Assembly: GCA_963766005.1 (NCBI GenBank)
Contig: CAVXYG010000006.1
Location: 62,001 to 126,000 of the forward strand
Source of the DNA: CAVXYG01 sp963766005
Lineage (GTDB): Bacteria; Actinomycetota; Actinomycetes; S36-B12; GCA-2699445
Direction: 5' to 3'
DNA length: 64,000 nucleotides
Shown here piece after piece: positions 55,530 through 64,000 of the stretch. Under the pieces are notes generated by a model, which was not told the origin of the DNA, ran no database searches, and saw nothing but the letters and a program-made list of their open reading frames with translations. The position numbers and the translations under genes were made by a program. How positions within the stretch are numbered: position 1 is the stretch's first letter; each line of letters opens with the position of its first letter.

Positions 55530-56410
55530 GCCAACCCCCTGGAGCGCACCGAGACGATGCCCTGCGGCCGGATCTGGAGGAAGCCGATGATCGCGGCGAA
55601 CACGACGACCTTGGCGATGCTGGCCGTGGTGGAGTACTCGACCACGGCTTGCAGCATGCCGAGGGCGAAGGCCGCGATCACCGCCCCGCGCACGTGCCCG
55701 ATGCCGCCGACGACGACCACCAGGAACGCATCGACGATGTAGTTGGTGCCCAGCGTCGGCCCCACCGAGCCGAGCAGCGTCAGCGCGACCCCGGCCACGC
55801 CGGCCAGGCCCGAGCCGATGAAGAACGTGGTGCGGTCGATCCGGGCTGTCGGGACCCCGGAGGCCTCGGCAAGCGGGCGGTTCTGCACCACCGCGCGGAT
55901 GCGGCGACCCAGCGACGTCCGCTGCACCACCAGCGTCAGCAGCAGCACGCACGCCGCGACGAGGACCAGGATGAAGAGCCTGGCGGTGGGCAGCGTGATG
56001 CCGAGGAGTTCCACCCCGCCGGAGAGCCAGGACGGCGCCACCACCTGCACGTTGGGTGCGCCGAAGATGTCGCGGGCGACCTGCTGCAGCAGCAGCGCCA
56101 CCCCGAAGGTGACCAGGAGGGTGTCCAGCGGTCGGTGGTACATGTGCCGGATCACCACGATCTCCAGCAGCGCTCCCAGCAGCCCCGCGATGACGAAGGC
56201 TGCCGGGAGCGCCACCAGAAGCGACGTGCCGGGGTCGGCGATGAAGCCCTGGAGCACGTACGCGGTGTAGGCGCCGATCATGAGGAACTCTCCGTGCGCC
56301 ATGTTGATGACACCCATCTGACCGAAGGTCAGCACGAGTCCCAGCGCGGCCAGCAGCAGGATCGATCCCAGACTGAGCCCGGTGAAGAGTTGCGAGAACA
56401 GTGCCTCCAT
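55526..56410 (-). CDS. urtB: urea ABC transporter permease UrtB
   Basis: 294 residues, LivH-type permease: FTGLSLGSILLLAALGLVLT, FGQMGVINMAHGEFLMIGAY and DAFLVVVVGGIGHVRGAVIA are conserved UrtB blocks. It forms the channel with UrtC. It begins 13 bases after urtA ends. Confidence 0.97.
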   Translation of the reverse strand: MEALFSQLFTGLSLGSILLLAALGLVLTFGQMGVINMAHGEFLMIGAYTAYVLQGFIADPGTSLLVALPAAFVIAGLLGALLEIVVIRHMYHRPLDTLLVTFGVALLLQQVARDIFGAPNVQVVAPSWLSGGVELLGITLPTARLFILVLVAACVLLLTLVVQRTSLGRRIRAVVQNRPLAEASGVPTARIDRTTFFIGSGLAGVAGVALTLLGSVGPTLGTNYIVDAFLVVVVGGIGHVRGAVIAAFALGMLQAVVEYSTTASIAKVVVFAAIIGFLQIRPQGIVSVRSRGLA

Positions 56411-56423
56411 GATCGGCGGCCGC

Positions 56424-57674
56424 TCAGGAGTCGGACAGGCCGGCGGCCCACTCGTACCCGGTCAGGTACGGGTCGGGCTTGATCGGCTCCCCGGAGTTCG
56501 CCACCTCGGTGATCAGCCCGTCGGAGCGGACCTCCCCGATGCGCGAGGTCTTGTAGATGTGCTGGTTCTCGCCGTCCACGGTGACCAGGCCCTCGGGCGC
56601 GTCGAAGGTCGTGCCGTCGGCCGCAGCCTTGACGTCCTCGGGATCGAACGAGCCGGCCTTCTCGACCATGGCCTTCCAGAGGAACACCGACACGTAGGCC
56701 GCCTCCATCGGGTCGCTGGTGACGCGGTCCTGGCCGTACTTCTCCTTGAACGCGGCGACGAAGTCCTCGTTCACCTCTCCCGGCGTGGTCTGGTAGTAGT
56801 TCCACGCCACGAGCTGGCCCTCGAGGTTGTCGATGCCGACCCCCTTGACCTCCTCCTCGGCGATCGAGACCGACAGCACCGGCATGGTGTCCGGCCCGAG
56901 CCCGGCAGCCCGGTACTGCTTGAAGAACGCCACGTTGCTATCGCCGTTGAGCGTGTTGAACACCGCGTCCGCGCCGGCATCCTTCACCTTGTTGACGATG
57001 GTGCCGAAATCCGTCGAGCCCAGGGGCGTGTACTCCTCGCCCTTGATCTCGATGTCGTTGGCCTCGGCGTAGGCCCGGATGATCTTGTTCGCCGTTCGCG
57101 GGAAGACGTAGTCGCTGCCCACCAGGAACAGCGACGTCGTCCCCTGCTCCTTGAGGTAGTCCAGTGCCGGCACGATCTGCTGATTCGTGGTGGCGCCGGA
57201 GTAGAAGATGTAGGGCGAGGCCTCCAACCCCTCGTACTGCACCGGGTAGAACAGCAGCGCCTTGTTGCTCTCGAAGACCGGCAGCATGGCCTTGCGGCTC
57301 GCGGAGGTCCACCCGCCGAAGACGGCTGCGACGCCGTCCTCCTGGATCAGCTTCTCCGCCTTCTCCGCGAAGGTGGGCCAGTCGGAGGCGCCGTCCTCGC
57401 TGATCGCCTCGATCTGCTTGTCCAGCACGCCGCCGGCGTCGTTGATCTGCTCCACGGCCAACTGCAGGGAATCCCGGACCGTGACCTCGCTGATGGCCAT
57501 GGTCCCCGACAGCGAATTCAGCAGCCCGACCTTGACGGTGTCGCCGCTGGTGTCCACCGTTGCCGCGTCACCCTCGGACTCGCCTGCGCTGGCCCCGCAC
57601 CCGGCCAGGGCGACGGTCGCGGCGGCCAGGGCCGCTGCCGCGACCGTGCGGCCCCAGGTTCGTTTCCTCGTCAT
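56424..57674 (-). CDS. urtA: urea-binding lipoprotein UrtA
   Basis: 416 residues. Signal peptide with lipobox LAGC (Cys26), then a periplasmic-binding domain: VKVGLLNSLSGTMAISEVTV, VFGGWTSASRKAMLPVFESN, LLFYPVQYEGLEASPYIFYS, GSDYVFPRTANKI. These match urea-type binding proteins rather than branched-chain amino acid ones. First gene of the urtABCDE-ureABCFGD operon; its promoter region carries a GlnR-like box 67 bases upstream of ATG 57674. Confidence 0.97.
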   Translation of the reverse strand: MTRKRTWGRTVAAAALAAATVALAGCGASAGESEGDAATVDTSGDTVKVGLLNSLSGTMAISEVTVRDSLQLAVEQINDAGGVLDKQIEAISEDGASDWPTFAEKAEKLIQEDGVAAVFGGWTSASRKAMLPVFESNKALLFYPVQYEGLEASPYIFYSGATTNQQIVPALDYLKEQGTTSLFLVGSDYVFPRTANKIIRAYAEANDIEIKGEEYTPLGSTDFGTIVNKVKDAGADAVFNTLNGDSNVAFFKQYRAAGLGPDTMPVLSVSIAEEEVKGVGIDNLEGQLVAWNYYQTTPGEVNEDFVAAFKEKYGQDRVTSDPMEAAYVSVFLWKAMVEKAGSFDPEDVKAAADGTTFDAPEGLVTVDGENQHIYKTSRIGEVRSDGLITEVANSGEPIKPDPYLTGYEWAAGLSDS

Positions 57675-57740
57675 TGCACCCTCCCCATGCCCGGCGACCG
57701 GCTGATCCGGCCGCCGTTGGCCCGACGCTAGGTGCGGCGT

Positions 57741-57767
57741 GTTTCGCCTTGGTGCATCTCGTGTTTC
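57741..57767 (-). promoter_or_regulatory. GlnR-like nitrogen-control box upstream of urtA
   Basis: On the minus strand: GAAAC-6-TGCAC-6-GAAAC. The two GAAAC half-sites are exactly 22 bases apart, with a partial gTnAC-like site between them at the correct 6-base spacings, as described for actinobacterial GlnR boxes (alternating gTnAC and GaAAC). It is 67 bases upstream of the urtA start, a suitable place for activation of urea uptake under nitrogen limitation. Confidence 0.6.
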
Positions 57768-58487
57768 GGGGTCTGGGTCCCCCATGGACGGGGCGTTTCG
57801 GAGTGATTTCTGCGTCACGCCGGCAACCGTGCGCAGTGTGCCGCGCGTCACAGCCGTGTGCTCTGCCGTGCTGCGCGCCGGTGACCTGGTCGTTGGCGAA
57901 TCTCTGAGGACAGCGCGGAGCGAGGACGGCGATGAAGGCACCGGCCATGCTGGTGGTGGTGCGGTTTCGGCTCGACGACGTTGGTGCAGGCGGACCTCGT
58001 ACTGACCAGACCACGAGGATTGGGGACCGGTGCTGGCGCCGGGAAGGGACTCCTGGACTGCGTCGATGCCGAGGCGAGGGGAGCGCCGGGGACCGGCAGC
58101 GCGATCAATCCGGGGTTGCACGCGCGTTCGGGCGTGGGATGGAGCTCGACTGGATGTCCATGCGGCCGCTGCTGGTTCGGGGTGCGCAGCACGCACGGGG
58201 ATGCGCCGGCGGCACCGGCCGGTGAACAGCGTGCGGGCGAAGGGCGGGCCCGGTACTTCCGCAACCCTTCGATTCCTGAGCAGTTGTCCAGAGCCTCGAC
58301 GAGGGCCATGACGTCGTCGGCCAGGGATGCCGACGAGCACCCCGGGAGCGGGAACGGGGTGCTTGGAGAGCTACCCCATCCCGTGCCGGCGCCGATCGGG
58401 GCGCGGCTGGTGTTCGTCCGCCTGCCGCCGGTCCGCCGCTAGGGTGGGCAGCAGTTGGACCCTGGCCGACCGCAGGAGGGGGGCCGC
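57768..58487. other. 720-base divergent intergenic region
   Basis: Between urtA and the ABC exporter. A minus-strand frame containing DVMALVEALDNCSGIEGLRK looks somewhat protein-like but has no good start or family match, and decays into low-complexity sequence. Otherwise nothing credible. AGGAGGGG at 58474 is the ribosome site of the next gene. Confidence 0.5.
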
Positions 58488-59450
58488 GTGGACACCGCAG
58501 ACCTGGCCGTGCAGACGACGGGCCTGACCAAGAGCTACGCCGGCGCGGTCGTGGTGGACGGTCTCGACCTGGACGTTCCCCGTCATTCCGTCTTCGGGTT
58601 CCTGGGCCCCAACGGCGCCGGCAAGACCACGACGATGAAGATGCTGCTGGGCCTGATCCGGCCGACGTCGGGGTCCGGCTCCATCTTCGGCCTCGACATC
58701 GCGGCGGACAGCGCGGAGGTGCGGCGCCGCATCGGCTACCTGCCGCAGGAGCCGAAGTTCTACCCGCACCTGACCGCGCGGGAGACGCTGCGGTTCGCAG
58801 CCGGATTCTTCTTCTCCGGACCGGCGGCCCGGATCGAGGCCCGGATCGAGGAGATGCTCGAGCTGGTCGGCTTGGCGGACAAGGCCGACCGGCCCGTCAA
58901 GACGCTGTCGGGCGGTGAGATGCAGCGGCTGGGGATCGCGCAGGCCCAGATCCACGAGCCGGACCTGTTGATCCTCGACGAACCGGCCGCGGCGCTGGAT
59001 CCGCTGGGGCGCCGCGACGTGCTGGCCATCCTGGAGCGCTTCCGGGCCACGTCCACCGTGTTCTACTCCACGCACATCCTCGACGACGTGCAGCGGGTCA
59101 GCGACATGGTCTGCATCCTGAAAGCCGGCCGCATCGTGCGCCAGGGCCCGCTCGCCGAGGTGCTGAGCAGCGGACAGGCGACGGTGTTCACCGCCGTGAT
59201 CGAGGGAGACGTGGAGCGGGCGCGGACCGTTCTGCTGGAGCAGGCGTGGGTGGACGACGTGGCCGTGGACGGCGGGTCCGCGTCGGCGCGGTTGCGGATC
59301 ACGGTGAACGACGCCGAGGCCGCTCAGGCCCGGCTGCAACGGGTCCTGCTGGCCGACGACGCGCTGGTCGTGACGGAGTTCAGCAGACCCACCGCCACGC
59401 TGGAGGACGTGTTCATCGATCTGGTGCAGGAGGGCCGCGCCGATGAGTAG
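58488..59450 (+). CDS. ABC exporter ATP-binding protein
   Basis: 320 residues of the DrrA/CcmA type. Walker A GPNGAGKT (40-47), signature KTLSGGEMQRLGIAQAQ, Walker B LLILDEPAAALDP, H-loop STHILDDV. The C-terminal domain (DDVAVDGGSASARLRITVND) is typical of exporter ATPases. GTG 58488 has AGGAGGGG upstream. It overlaps the permease gene by eight bases. Substrate unknown. Confidence 0.95.
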   Translation: MDTADLAVQTTGLTKSYAGAVVVDGLDLDVPRHSVFGFLGPNGAGKTTTMKMLLGLIRPTSGSGSIFGLDIAADSAEVRRRIGYLPQEPKFYPHLTARETLRFAAGFFFSGPAARIEARIEEMLELVGLADKADRPVKTLSGGEMQRLGIAQAQIHEPDLLILDEPAAALDPLGRRDVLAILERFRATSTVFYSTHILDDVQRVSDMVCILKAGRIVRQGPLAEVLSSGQATVFTAVIEGDVERARTVLLEQAWVDDVAVDGGSASARLRITVNDAEAAQARLQRVLLADDALVVTEFSRPTATLEDVFIDLVQEGRADE

Positions 59451-60228
59451 CGCCGAGATCGCCGAGTTGCAGCCCCTGCGCGAGCGCGGTTGGCGGGCCG
59501 GGCTGCCGCCGCTGATGCGGGCCGGGTTCGCCGCGTGGTGGAAGACCAACGACTGGTGGATCCAGTCGCTGTTGTGGACCGCGGTCATCAACGGGTCGGT
59601 GGCCGTGGCCGTCTGGGGCGAGGCCCCCGACGACCTCGACGTCTTCACGCTGTACGGCGTGATGACGATGTTCGCCGCGATCGCGGTGACCATCCTCATG
59701 CAGGAAGCGATCGTGGGGGAGAAGCGCAGCGGGACCGCCGCGTGGGTGCTGTCCAAGCCGGCGTCGCGGGAAGCGTTCATGCTGGCCAAGCTGGTCCCGA
59801 ACGCGGTCGGGGTCGTGGTGACGATGATCGCGGTGCCGTCGGCGGTCCTGCTGATCCAGCTCGTGGCGGCCGATATCGGGGTGTCGGTGCCGCGGTTCTG
59901 GCTGGGCGCGGCGGTGGCGGCGCTGAACCTGCTCTTCTACCTCACGCTGACCCTCATGCTGGGCACGCTGTTCGACTCCGCCGGGCCGGTCATCGCCATC
60001 CCGCTGGCGTTCGCGTTCGGGCAGCAGCTCATCAGCGGGATCCCCGGCCTGGACTCGATCCTGCCGTGGGCGCTGCTGGTCGGGCCGCAGGGCTCGGACA
60101 CCTCCGTCATCGGGGCGGTGATCGCGGGGGAGTCGATCCCGGCGCCGGGGGCGATCGTCGTGACTGCGGGGGCGTGCGTGGTGTTCACGGTGGTGGCGTT
60201 CGCGAAGTGGCGGCGCACGGAGTTGTGA
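59443..60228 (+). CDS. ABC exporter permease
   Basis: 261 residues with six membrane helices (ABC-2 type): VFTLYGVMTMFAAIAVTILM, VGEKRSGTAAWVLSKPASRE, FYLTLTLMLGTLFDSAGPVI. The EKRSGTAAWVLSKP loop is the characteristic coupling segment. It partners the upstream ATPase. Confidence 0.92.
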   Translation: MSSAEIAELQPLRERGWRAGLPPLMRAGFAAWWKTNDWWIQSLLWTAVINGSVAVAVWGEAPDDLDVFTLYGVMTMFAAIAVTILMQEAIVGEKRSGTAAWVLSKPASREAFMLAKLVPNAVGVVVTMIAVPSAVLLIQLVAADIGVSVPRFWLGAAVAALNLLFYLTLTLMLGTLFDSAGPVIAIPLAFAFGQQLISGIPGLDSILPWALLVGPQGSDTSVIGAVIAGESIPAPGAIVVTAGACVVFTVVAFAKWRRTEL

Positions 60229-60238
60229 GCGGGTCGCC

Positions 60239-60670
60239 TCAGCCGGCTGCGACCGGCTGTGGGTCGCGCGGCGCATTCCCCAGCCTGCGGGGCCGCCCTT
60301 GCCGAGCTGTACCTCCTCGACCGTGGTGAACCCGAGCGTCCGGTAGAAGGGCAGGTTCGCCGGCTTGCTGGTCTCGAGGTAGCACGGCAGCCCATCGGCG
60401 TCCGCGCGGGACAGGCCGTCGCGCACCAGGGCGGAGCCTCGGCCGCGGCCCTGCAGATCGGGGTCGATCGCGACGATGAGCAGTTGCCGATGCGGCCGGC
60501 CGGCCATCGCCCGCTGGTGCACCGGCTCCATCGCCGCGTTGGCGCGCGCGAACCTCGCCATCGGCCCAAGCCCGATCCGCAGCGGCGCGGCGAGCATGCC
60601 GCTGCGTGCCATGCCGAGCGAGCCCATGGACTGGCCGGGACGCAGCCAGATCGCCAGGCACCGACGTTGG
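60239..60670 (-). pseudogene. GNAT acetyltransferase, truncated and frameshifted
   Basis: The C-terminal two thirds of a GNAT protein: acetyl-CoA loop DPDLQGRGRGSALVRDGL, then LPCYLETSKPANLPFYRTLG and FTTVEEVQLGKGGPAGWGMR. A shift near 60265 is needed to reach the natural end RRDPQPVAAG at 60239; without it the frame runs into the convergent permease gene. No N-terminal domain (about 80 residues) can be found upstream in any frame. Confidence 0.65.
60240..60259. terminator. small hairpin between convergent genes
   Basis: CAGCCGG-6-CCGGCTG starts 12 bases after the ABC permease stop and overlaps the last codons of the GNAT remnant. Suitable as a bidirectional terminator; no T-run. Confidence 0.4.
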
Positions 60671-61073
60671 GCACGGGGACAGCGGTCGTGCCGGGCGCGG
60701 TCGAGGATCGACTCCGACGGCAACACCACCGACGGCCTGGTGGCGCTGCGTCCAGCGCAGTTGTTGCGCTGCGGCGCAGGCACGCAGTGGTTGGGTGTCA
60801 GCGGTCGCGCGCCGCTGCCCGCCCGCTGGTCACCCTTTCGGCCAGAGCGGGGAGTCCATGCCGCGCACCGCCACCGTCTCCAACACGCGGCTGGAGGCCC
60901 GCGACCGCGACCAGCTCGGCCTGGTCCGGGGCAGCGGCGGGAGCCGAGCTCGCCACACCCGGGTGTCTCGGGCTGCTGGTCATCCGCGGCGGGCCCGCCG
61001 CCCCGCGGGAGCAGCGCAGGCCGTCGCCGGGGGAGAATGTGGGCGTTGTCCTGTCCAGACGCAAGGAGCCACG
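60671..61073. other. intergenic, no gene seen
   Basis: Upstream of the penicillin-binding protein gene. Frames on both strands are composition artefacts; the ribosome site AAGGAG at 61062-61067 is clear. Confidence 0.5.
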
Positions 61074-62942
61074 GTGCCTCGCCATCTTCTTGCCGCCCTG
61101 GGCGGGCTGCTGCTGGTGGCGCTGTCCGCGTGCTCCTTCGGCGGCGATAGCAGCACCAAGGCCGCCGAAGCCCTGGCCGGCGACCTGGCGGAGGCGCTGA
61201 CCGCCCGCCAGCTGGGTGATCTGCCGGTCGTGGGTGGTGGCCAGGAGCAGCTGGATGCCATCCTGGCCGGCGTCGCCAGCACGCCTGCGGCGGTAGCCGT
61301 TGACTCCGTGGAGGTCGACGGCGACACCGCGACCGTCTCGCTGGCCTGGGTCTGGGATACCCGGAGCGAGCCCTGGCGCTACTCCACCGCCGCTGAGCTG
61401 CAGCGGGCCGGCGACGCGTGGACTGTGCGGTGGGCGCCGAGCTTCCTGGAGCCGTCGCTCACACCTGGCGAGTTCCTGGAAGCCGCGACCGTGCAGTCGC
61501 AGCGGGGCGACATCCTGGGCGCCGGTGACGAGCCGCTGGTCACCCTCCGGCCGGTGGTGCGCCTCGGCATCGACAAGGCCGCGGTCCCCGCCGAGCAGAC
61601 CGCCGATGCGGCGGGCGCGCTCGCAGCACTCCTCGGCATCGGCAAGGCTGCGTACGTCGAGCGGGCCCAGGCGGCAGGGCCGAAGGCGTTCGTGGAGGCA
61701 TTGGTGCTTCGCGAGGCAGATGCGGCCGAGATCGATCAGGCTGCGTTCGAGGCGATCCCCGGCGCGGTCCGGGTGAGCGGCGAACTGCCGTTGGCGCCCA
61801 CCAGCGACTTCGCCGTCGGCATCCTCGGTCGGGTCGGGCCGGCCACCGCGGAGATCGTGGAGAAGTCCGAAGGCACGGTGCGCCCCGGCGACGAGGTCGG
61901 GCTGTCGGGGCTGCAAGCCCGATACGACGAGCAGTTGCGCGGGACGCCCGGCATCCGAGTCGTGGCACTTGGCCCAGATGAGCAGCGCACGCTGTTCACC
62001 GCCGACCCGGTCGACGGCGAGGCGCTGCGCACGACGCTCGACGCGGGCCAGCAGAGCCGGGCGGAGGAAGCGCTGCGCGGCATCGGACCGGCCAGCGCGG
62101 TGATCGCGGTGCGCCCATCCACCGGCGAGATCCTGGCCGCCGCCAACGGTCCCGGCTCCGACGGCTACAGCACAGCTACCGTCGGCAGCTACGCCCCCGG
62201 CTCGACGATGAAGCTGGTCACGGCCCTGGCGCTCATGCGCACCGGCGTGCAACCTGGCGATCTGGTGCCGTGCACGCAGACCGTGGTAGTGGACGGCAAA
62301 TCCTTCACCAACTACGACGCCTACCCGACAGGCCGGACGGGCGAGATACCGCTGACCTCCGCCGTGGCGAACTCGTGCAACACCGCCATCATCTCCCAGC
62401 ACACGAAGCTCACCGGTGACGATCTCGCCCGGGCGGCCGCCGCGCTGGGTCTCGGCGTCGATCACGATCTGGGCTTCCCCGCATACTTCGGCCAGGTGCC
62501 GGAGCCCGCGTCCGAGACCGAGAAGGCAGCCAACATGATCGGCCAGGGCACGGTTCTTGCCTCGCCGATGGCGATGGCCGCGGTCGCCGCCTCGGTGACC
62601 GCCGGCCAGGCGGTGGTGCCGAGTCTGCTGCCCGATCAACCGGTCACCAAGTCCGAACCGAACCGGCCCCTCACCGCGACTGAGGCGGATGCCCTGCGCG
62701 GCATGATGCGCGCCGTGGTCACCGAGGGCACCGCCACGTTCCTCGGCGACGTCCCCGGAGCCCCCGTCGGCGCCAAGACCGGCACTGCCGAGTTCGGCGC
62801 CGATGACCCGCCGGCCACCCATGCCTGGGTCATCGCCACCCAAGGGGATCTCGCAGTCGCGGTGTTCGTCGAGCAGGGGCAGTCGGGGAGCCTGACAGCC
62901 GGCCCGATCCTGGAGCAGTTCCTGCGGGCGGGGGCCCGCTGA
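61074..62942 (+). CDS. class B penicillin-binding protein lipoprotein (MecA-like layout)
   Basis: 622 residues. A lipobox signal (LLLVALSAC) anchors it outside. An NTF2-like domain (about 30-140), a PBP dimerisation domain (about 150-330) and a transpeptidase domain follow, the order seen in MecA-type proteins. Active site: SxxK as STMK with nucleophile Ser377 and Lys380, SxN as SCN at 434, KTG at 568 (AKTGTAEF). It cross-links peptidoglycan; many actinobacteria carry such a PBP, and it need not confer resistance. GTG 61074 follows AAGGAG. Confidence 0.94.
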   Translation: MPRHLLAALGGLLLVALSACSFGGDSSTKAAEALAGDLAEALTARQLGDLPVVGGGQEQLDAILAGVASTPAAVAVDSVEVDGDTATVSLAWVWDTRSEPWRYSTAAELQRAGDAWTVRWAPSFLEPSLTPGEFLEAATVQSQRGDILGAGDEPLVTLRPVVRLGIDKAAVPAEQTADAAGALAALLGIGKAAYVERAQAAGPKAFVEALVLREADAAEIDQAAFEAIPGAVRVSGELPLAPTSDFAVGILGRVGPATAEIVEKSEGTVRPGDEVGLSGLQARYDEQLRGTPGIRVVALGPDEQRTLFTADPVDGEALRTTLDAGQQSRAEEALRGIGPASAVIAVRPSTGEILAAANGPGSDGYSTATVGSYAPGSTMKLVTALALMRTGVQPGDLVPCTQTVVVDGKSFTNYDAYPTGRTGEIPLTSAVANSCNTAIISQHTKLTGDDLARAAAALGLGVDHDLGFPAYFGQVPEPASETEKAANMIGQGTVLASPMAMAAVAASVTAGQAVVPSLLPDQPVTKSEPNRPLTATEADALRGMMRAVVTEGTATFLGDVPGAPVGAKTGTAEFGADDPPATHAWVIATQGDLAVAVFVEQGQSGSLTAGPILEQFLRAGAR

Positions 62943-62960
62943 CGCTGCGGGCAGGTCTCC

Positions 62961-63096
62961 TCAGCGGGTGGACCGGAGGGTGATCGCTCGCAGGACGGCG
63001 GCTCCTGGTAGATGATGGCGAGCCGGTCGTAGCGGGTCGCCGGACCGGCGCCACCGCTCGGTGCTGTCGAAGTCGCGCTCGACGACACTGCGGCCC
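62961..63096 (-). pseudogene. C-terminal remnant of an IS5-type transposase
   Basis: In shifting frames the minus strand reads GRSVVERDFDSTERW, then ATRYDRLAIIYQ, then AAVLRAITLRSTR and stop. This matches the usual end of IS5-family DDE transposases (VVERxFxxLKxWR, ATRYDKxAxxY, AAxxLAxIxxWLR), in which the Glu of VVER is the last catalytic residue. Two frameshifts; no terminal repeats seen. Confidence 0.55.
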
Positions 63097-63517
63097 GGGC
63101 GGCGGTCGGCGTGGGGGTTCGGCCTTCCGCCTCACCGGCCGCGGCGTCACCGGTGCGTCTGTGGTCGTCGGGGTCGGCCATGACTGCGGTGGCGGGGGGC
63201 AAGTCCACCCCCGAGACTTGGCGCAGGCGGGGACGACCGCGGCGGTGCCGATGTCGCCGCACCGCGAGGCGGCCGTGCCGATGTCGCCGCACCGCGGGCC
63301 CGCGTGGGCTCCTCTGCCCCCCGTGGGTCCTCGTAGGCCCATAGCCGCTGCACCCGCAGATGCACCGGGTGCCCGGCATGGGGCAGCGCTCCCGGACCCG
63401 GCCCGGAAGCCGTCTGCGGAGGCGGTGGGGATCCATCGGCGGACGACAGGACACCTCGAGCCGCCGTGCGACGCGCGGCCCTACCGACGGCTGAGGAGTC
63501 GACCGTGACGGCGGTCC
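63097..63517. other. intergenic with a 22-bp repeat
   Basis: GTGCCGATGTCGCCGCACCGCG occurs at 63245-63266 and 63275-63296. Otherwise no credible gene; part may be further transposon debris. Confidence 0.5.
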
Positions 63518-63994
63518 TCACTTCGGCGTCGCGGTGCTCCCCGCCCGCGCCGCGGTGTGGAGCGCGGCGAGCATCCCGCGCAGGAACACCGAGTGCAGCG
63601 GGTCGACGGCACGTCGCGCAGAGTCCGGGCGGCTGGCAACGAGCAGGGCCAGTGCCCGGGAGACCGCGTGCGGGCCCGCGCCGTCGAGGGTGTCCACGAG
63701 GAGGTCGCCGAGCTTGCCGCGCTCGATGGCCATCGTGACCATCCGGTCGAAGGTGTTCTCGGGGGTGAAGACCCGAGCCTCGCGCGGGACCATCGAGTGC
63801 GCCCCCCAGCGGCATGCCTCGGAGCAGACCCCGCAGCCGAGGCACTTTTCCGGATCCACGATCGCCCAGTACTTGCGCAGCCCCTTGCCCTCGTTGTCGA
63901 TGATCGAGATCGCCTCGGCGGGGCAGGCCCGGTAGCACTTCTTGCAGCCGCGGCACATGTCCAGGTCGATCTGCGCCAGCCAATTGGAGGACAC
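63518..63994 (-). CDS. 2x[4Fe-4S] ferredoxin-type protein (may extend past the right edge)
   Basis: 158 residues from GTG 63994. Two cluster motifs: CRGCKKCYRACP (Cys14, 17, 20, 24) and CLGCGVCSEACR (Cys51, 54, 57, 61), so electron transfer is expected. A 95-residue helical C-terminal extension (ENTFDRMVTMAIERGKLGDL) is not part of ordinary ferredoxins and suggests a subunit or docking domain of a larger oxidoreductase encoded beyond the window. Only six upstream bases are visible and the frame stays open, so the true start may lie outside. Confidence 0.88.
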   Translation of the reverse strand: MSSNWLAQIDLDMCRGCKKCYRACPAEAISIIDNEGKGLRKYWAIVDPEKCLGCGVCSEACRWGAHSMVPREARVFTPENTFDRMVTMAIERGKLGDLLVDTLDGAGPHAVSRALALLVASRPDSARRAVDPLHSVFLRGMLAALHTAARAGSTATPK

Positions 63995-64000
63995 GATGGC

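Noticed and set aside
57848..58309. Possible protein on the minus strand upstream of urtA
   Set aside because: A short protein-like stretch only; the rest is Pro/Arg low-complexity and no ribosome site precedes the ATG.

Overview
The window is very GC-rich, uses many GTG and some TTG starts with GGAGG-type ribosome sites, and carries typical actinobacterial genes: ureABCFGD without ureE, urtABCDE, a GlnR-like box and a lipoprotein penicillin-binding protein. It is chromosomal DNA of a high-GC Actinomycetota; I cannot name the genus. I found no tRNA, rRNA, CRISPR array, phage or intact insertion sequence.

Layout. 0-2.3 kb: end of a membrane-anchored protein, a small unknown protein and a patatin lipase. 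2.3-3.0 kb: two non-coding tandem repeat arrays. 3.0-8.2 kb: a decayed area with a frameshifted ArsR/SRPBCC pair, two further SRPBCC fragments and two direct copies of a ~450 bp repeat bracketing an FGGY sugar kinase. 8.4-16.1 kb: a serpin lipoprotein, a DUF2855-hotdog fusion, an unknown protein with three LNPQPLPPK motifs, a low-molecular-weight phosphatase and a fructosamine-kinase-like protein. 16.4-22.9 kb: a complete Wadjet operon jetABCD (anti-plasmid SMC system). 23.6-30.3 kb: a MoxR ATPase and a metallopeptidase/VWA protein, convergent with two overlapping genes for leucine-rich-repeat-variant (LRV) proteins and an XRE regulator. This last module is my best candidate for an undescribed system, because it sits directly beside Wadjet.

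31-48 kb is mostly housekeeping and accessory genes: acyltransferase, CPBP protease, cyclopropane synthase, hydrolases, VWA protein, NUDIX, LURP-one-like protein, methyltransferase, a three-domain RidA polypeptide, TfoX-like protein and an aminotransferase. 48.3-57.7 kb is a tightly packed urea uptake and hydrolysis cluster (urtABCDE then ureABCFGD, minus strand) behind a GlnR-like box, so urea would be imported and split to ammonia when nitrogen is short. 58.5-64 kb holds an ABC exporter pair, a GNAT remnant, a class B PBP and a ferredoxin running to the window edge.

Twelve otherwise recognisable genes carry single-base frameshifts (some several, two also a stop codon), while the longest genes are intact. 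Much of this may be assembly error. The truncated paralogues of SRPBCC, aminotransferase and hotdog genes look like true decay. Frameshifted genes are given as pseudogene with their full reconstructed span.
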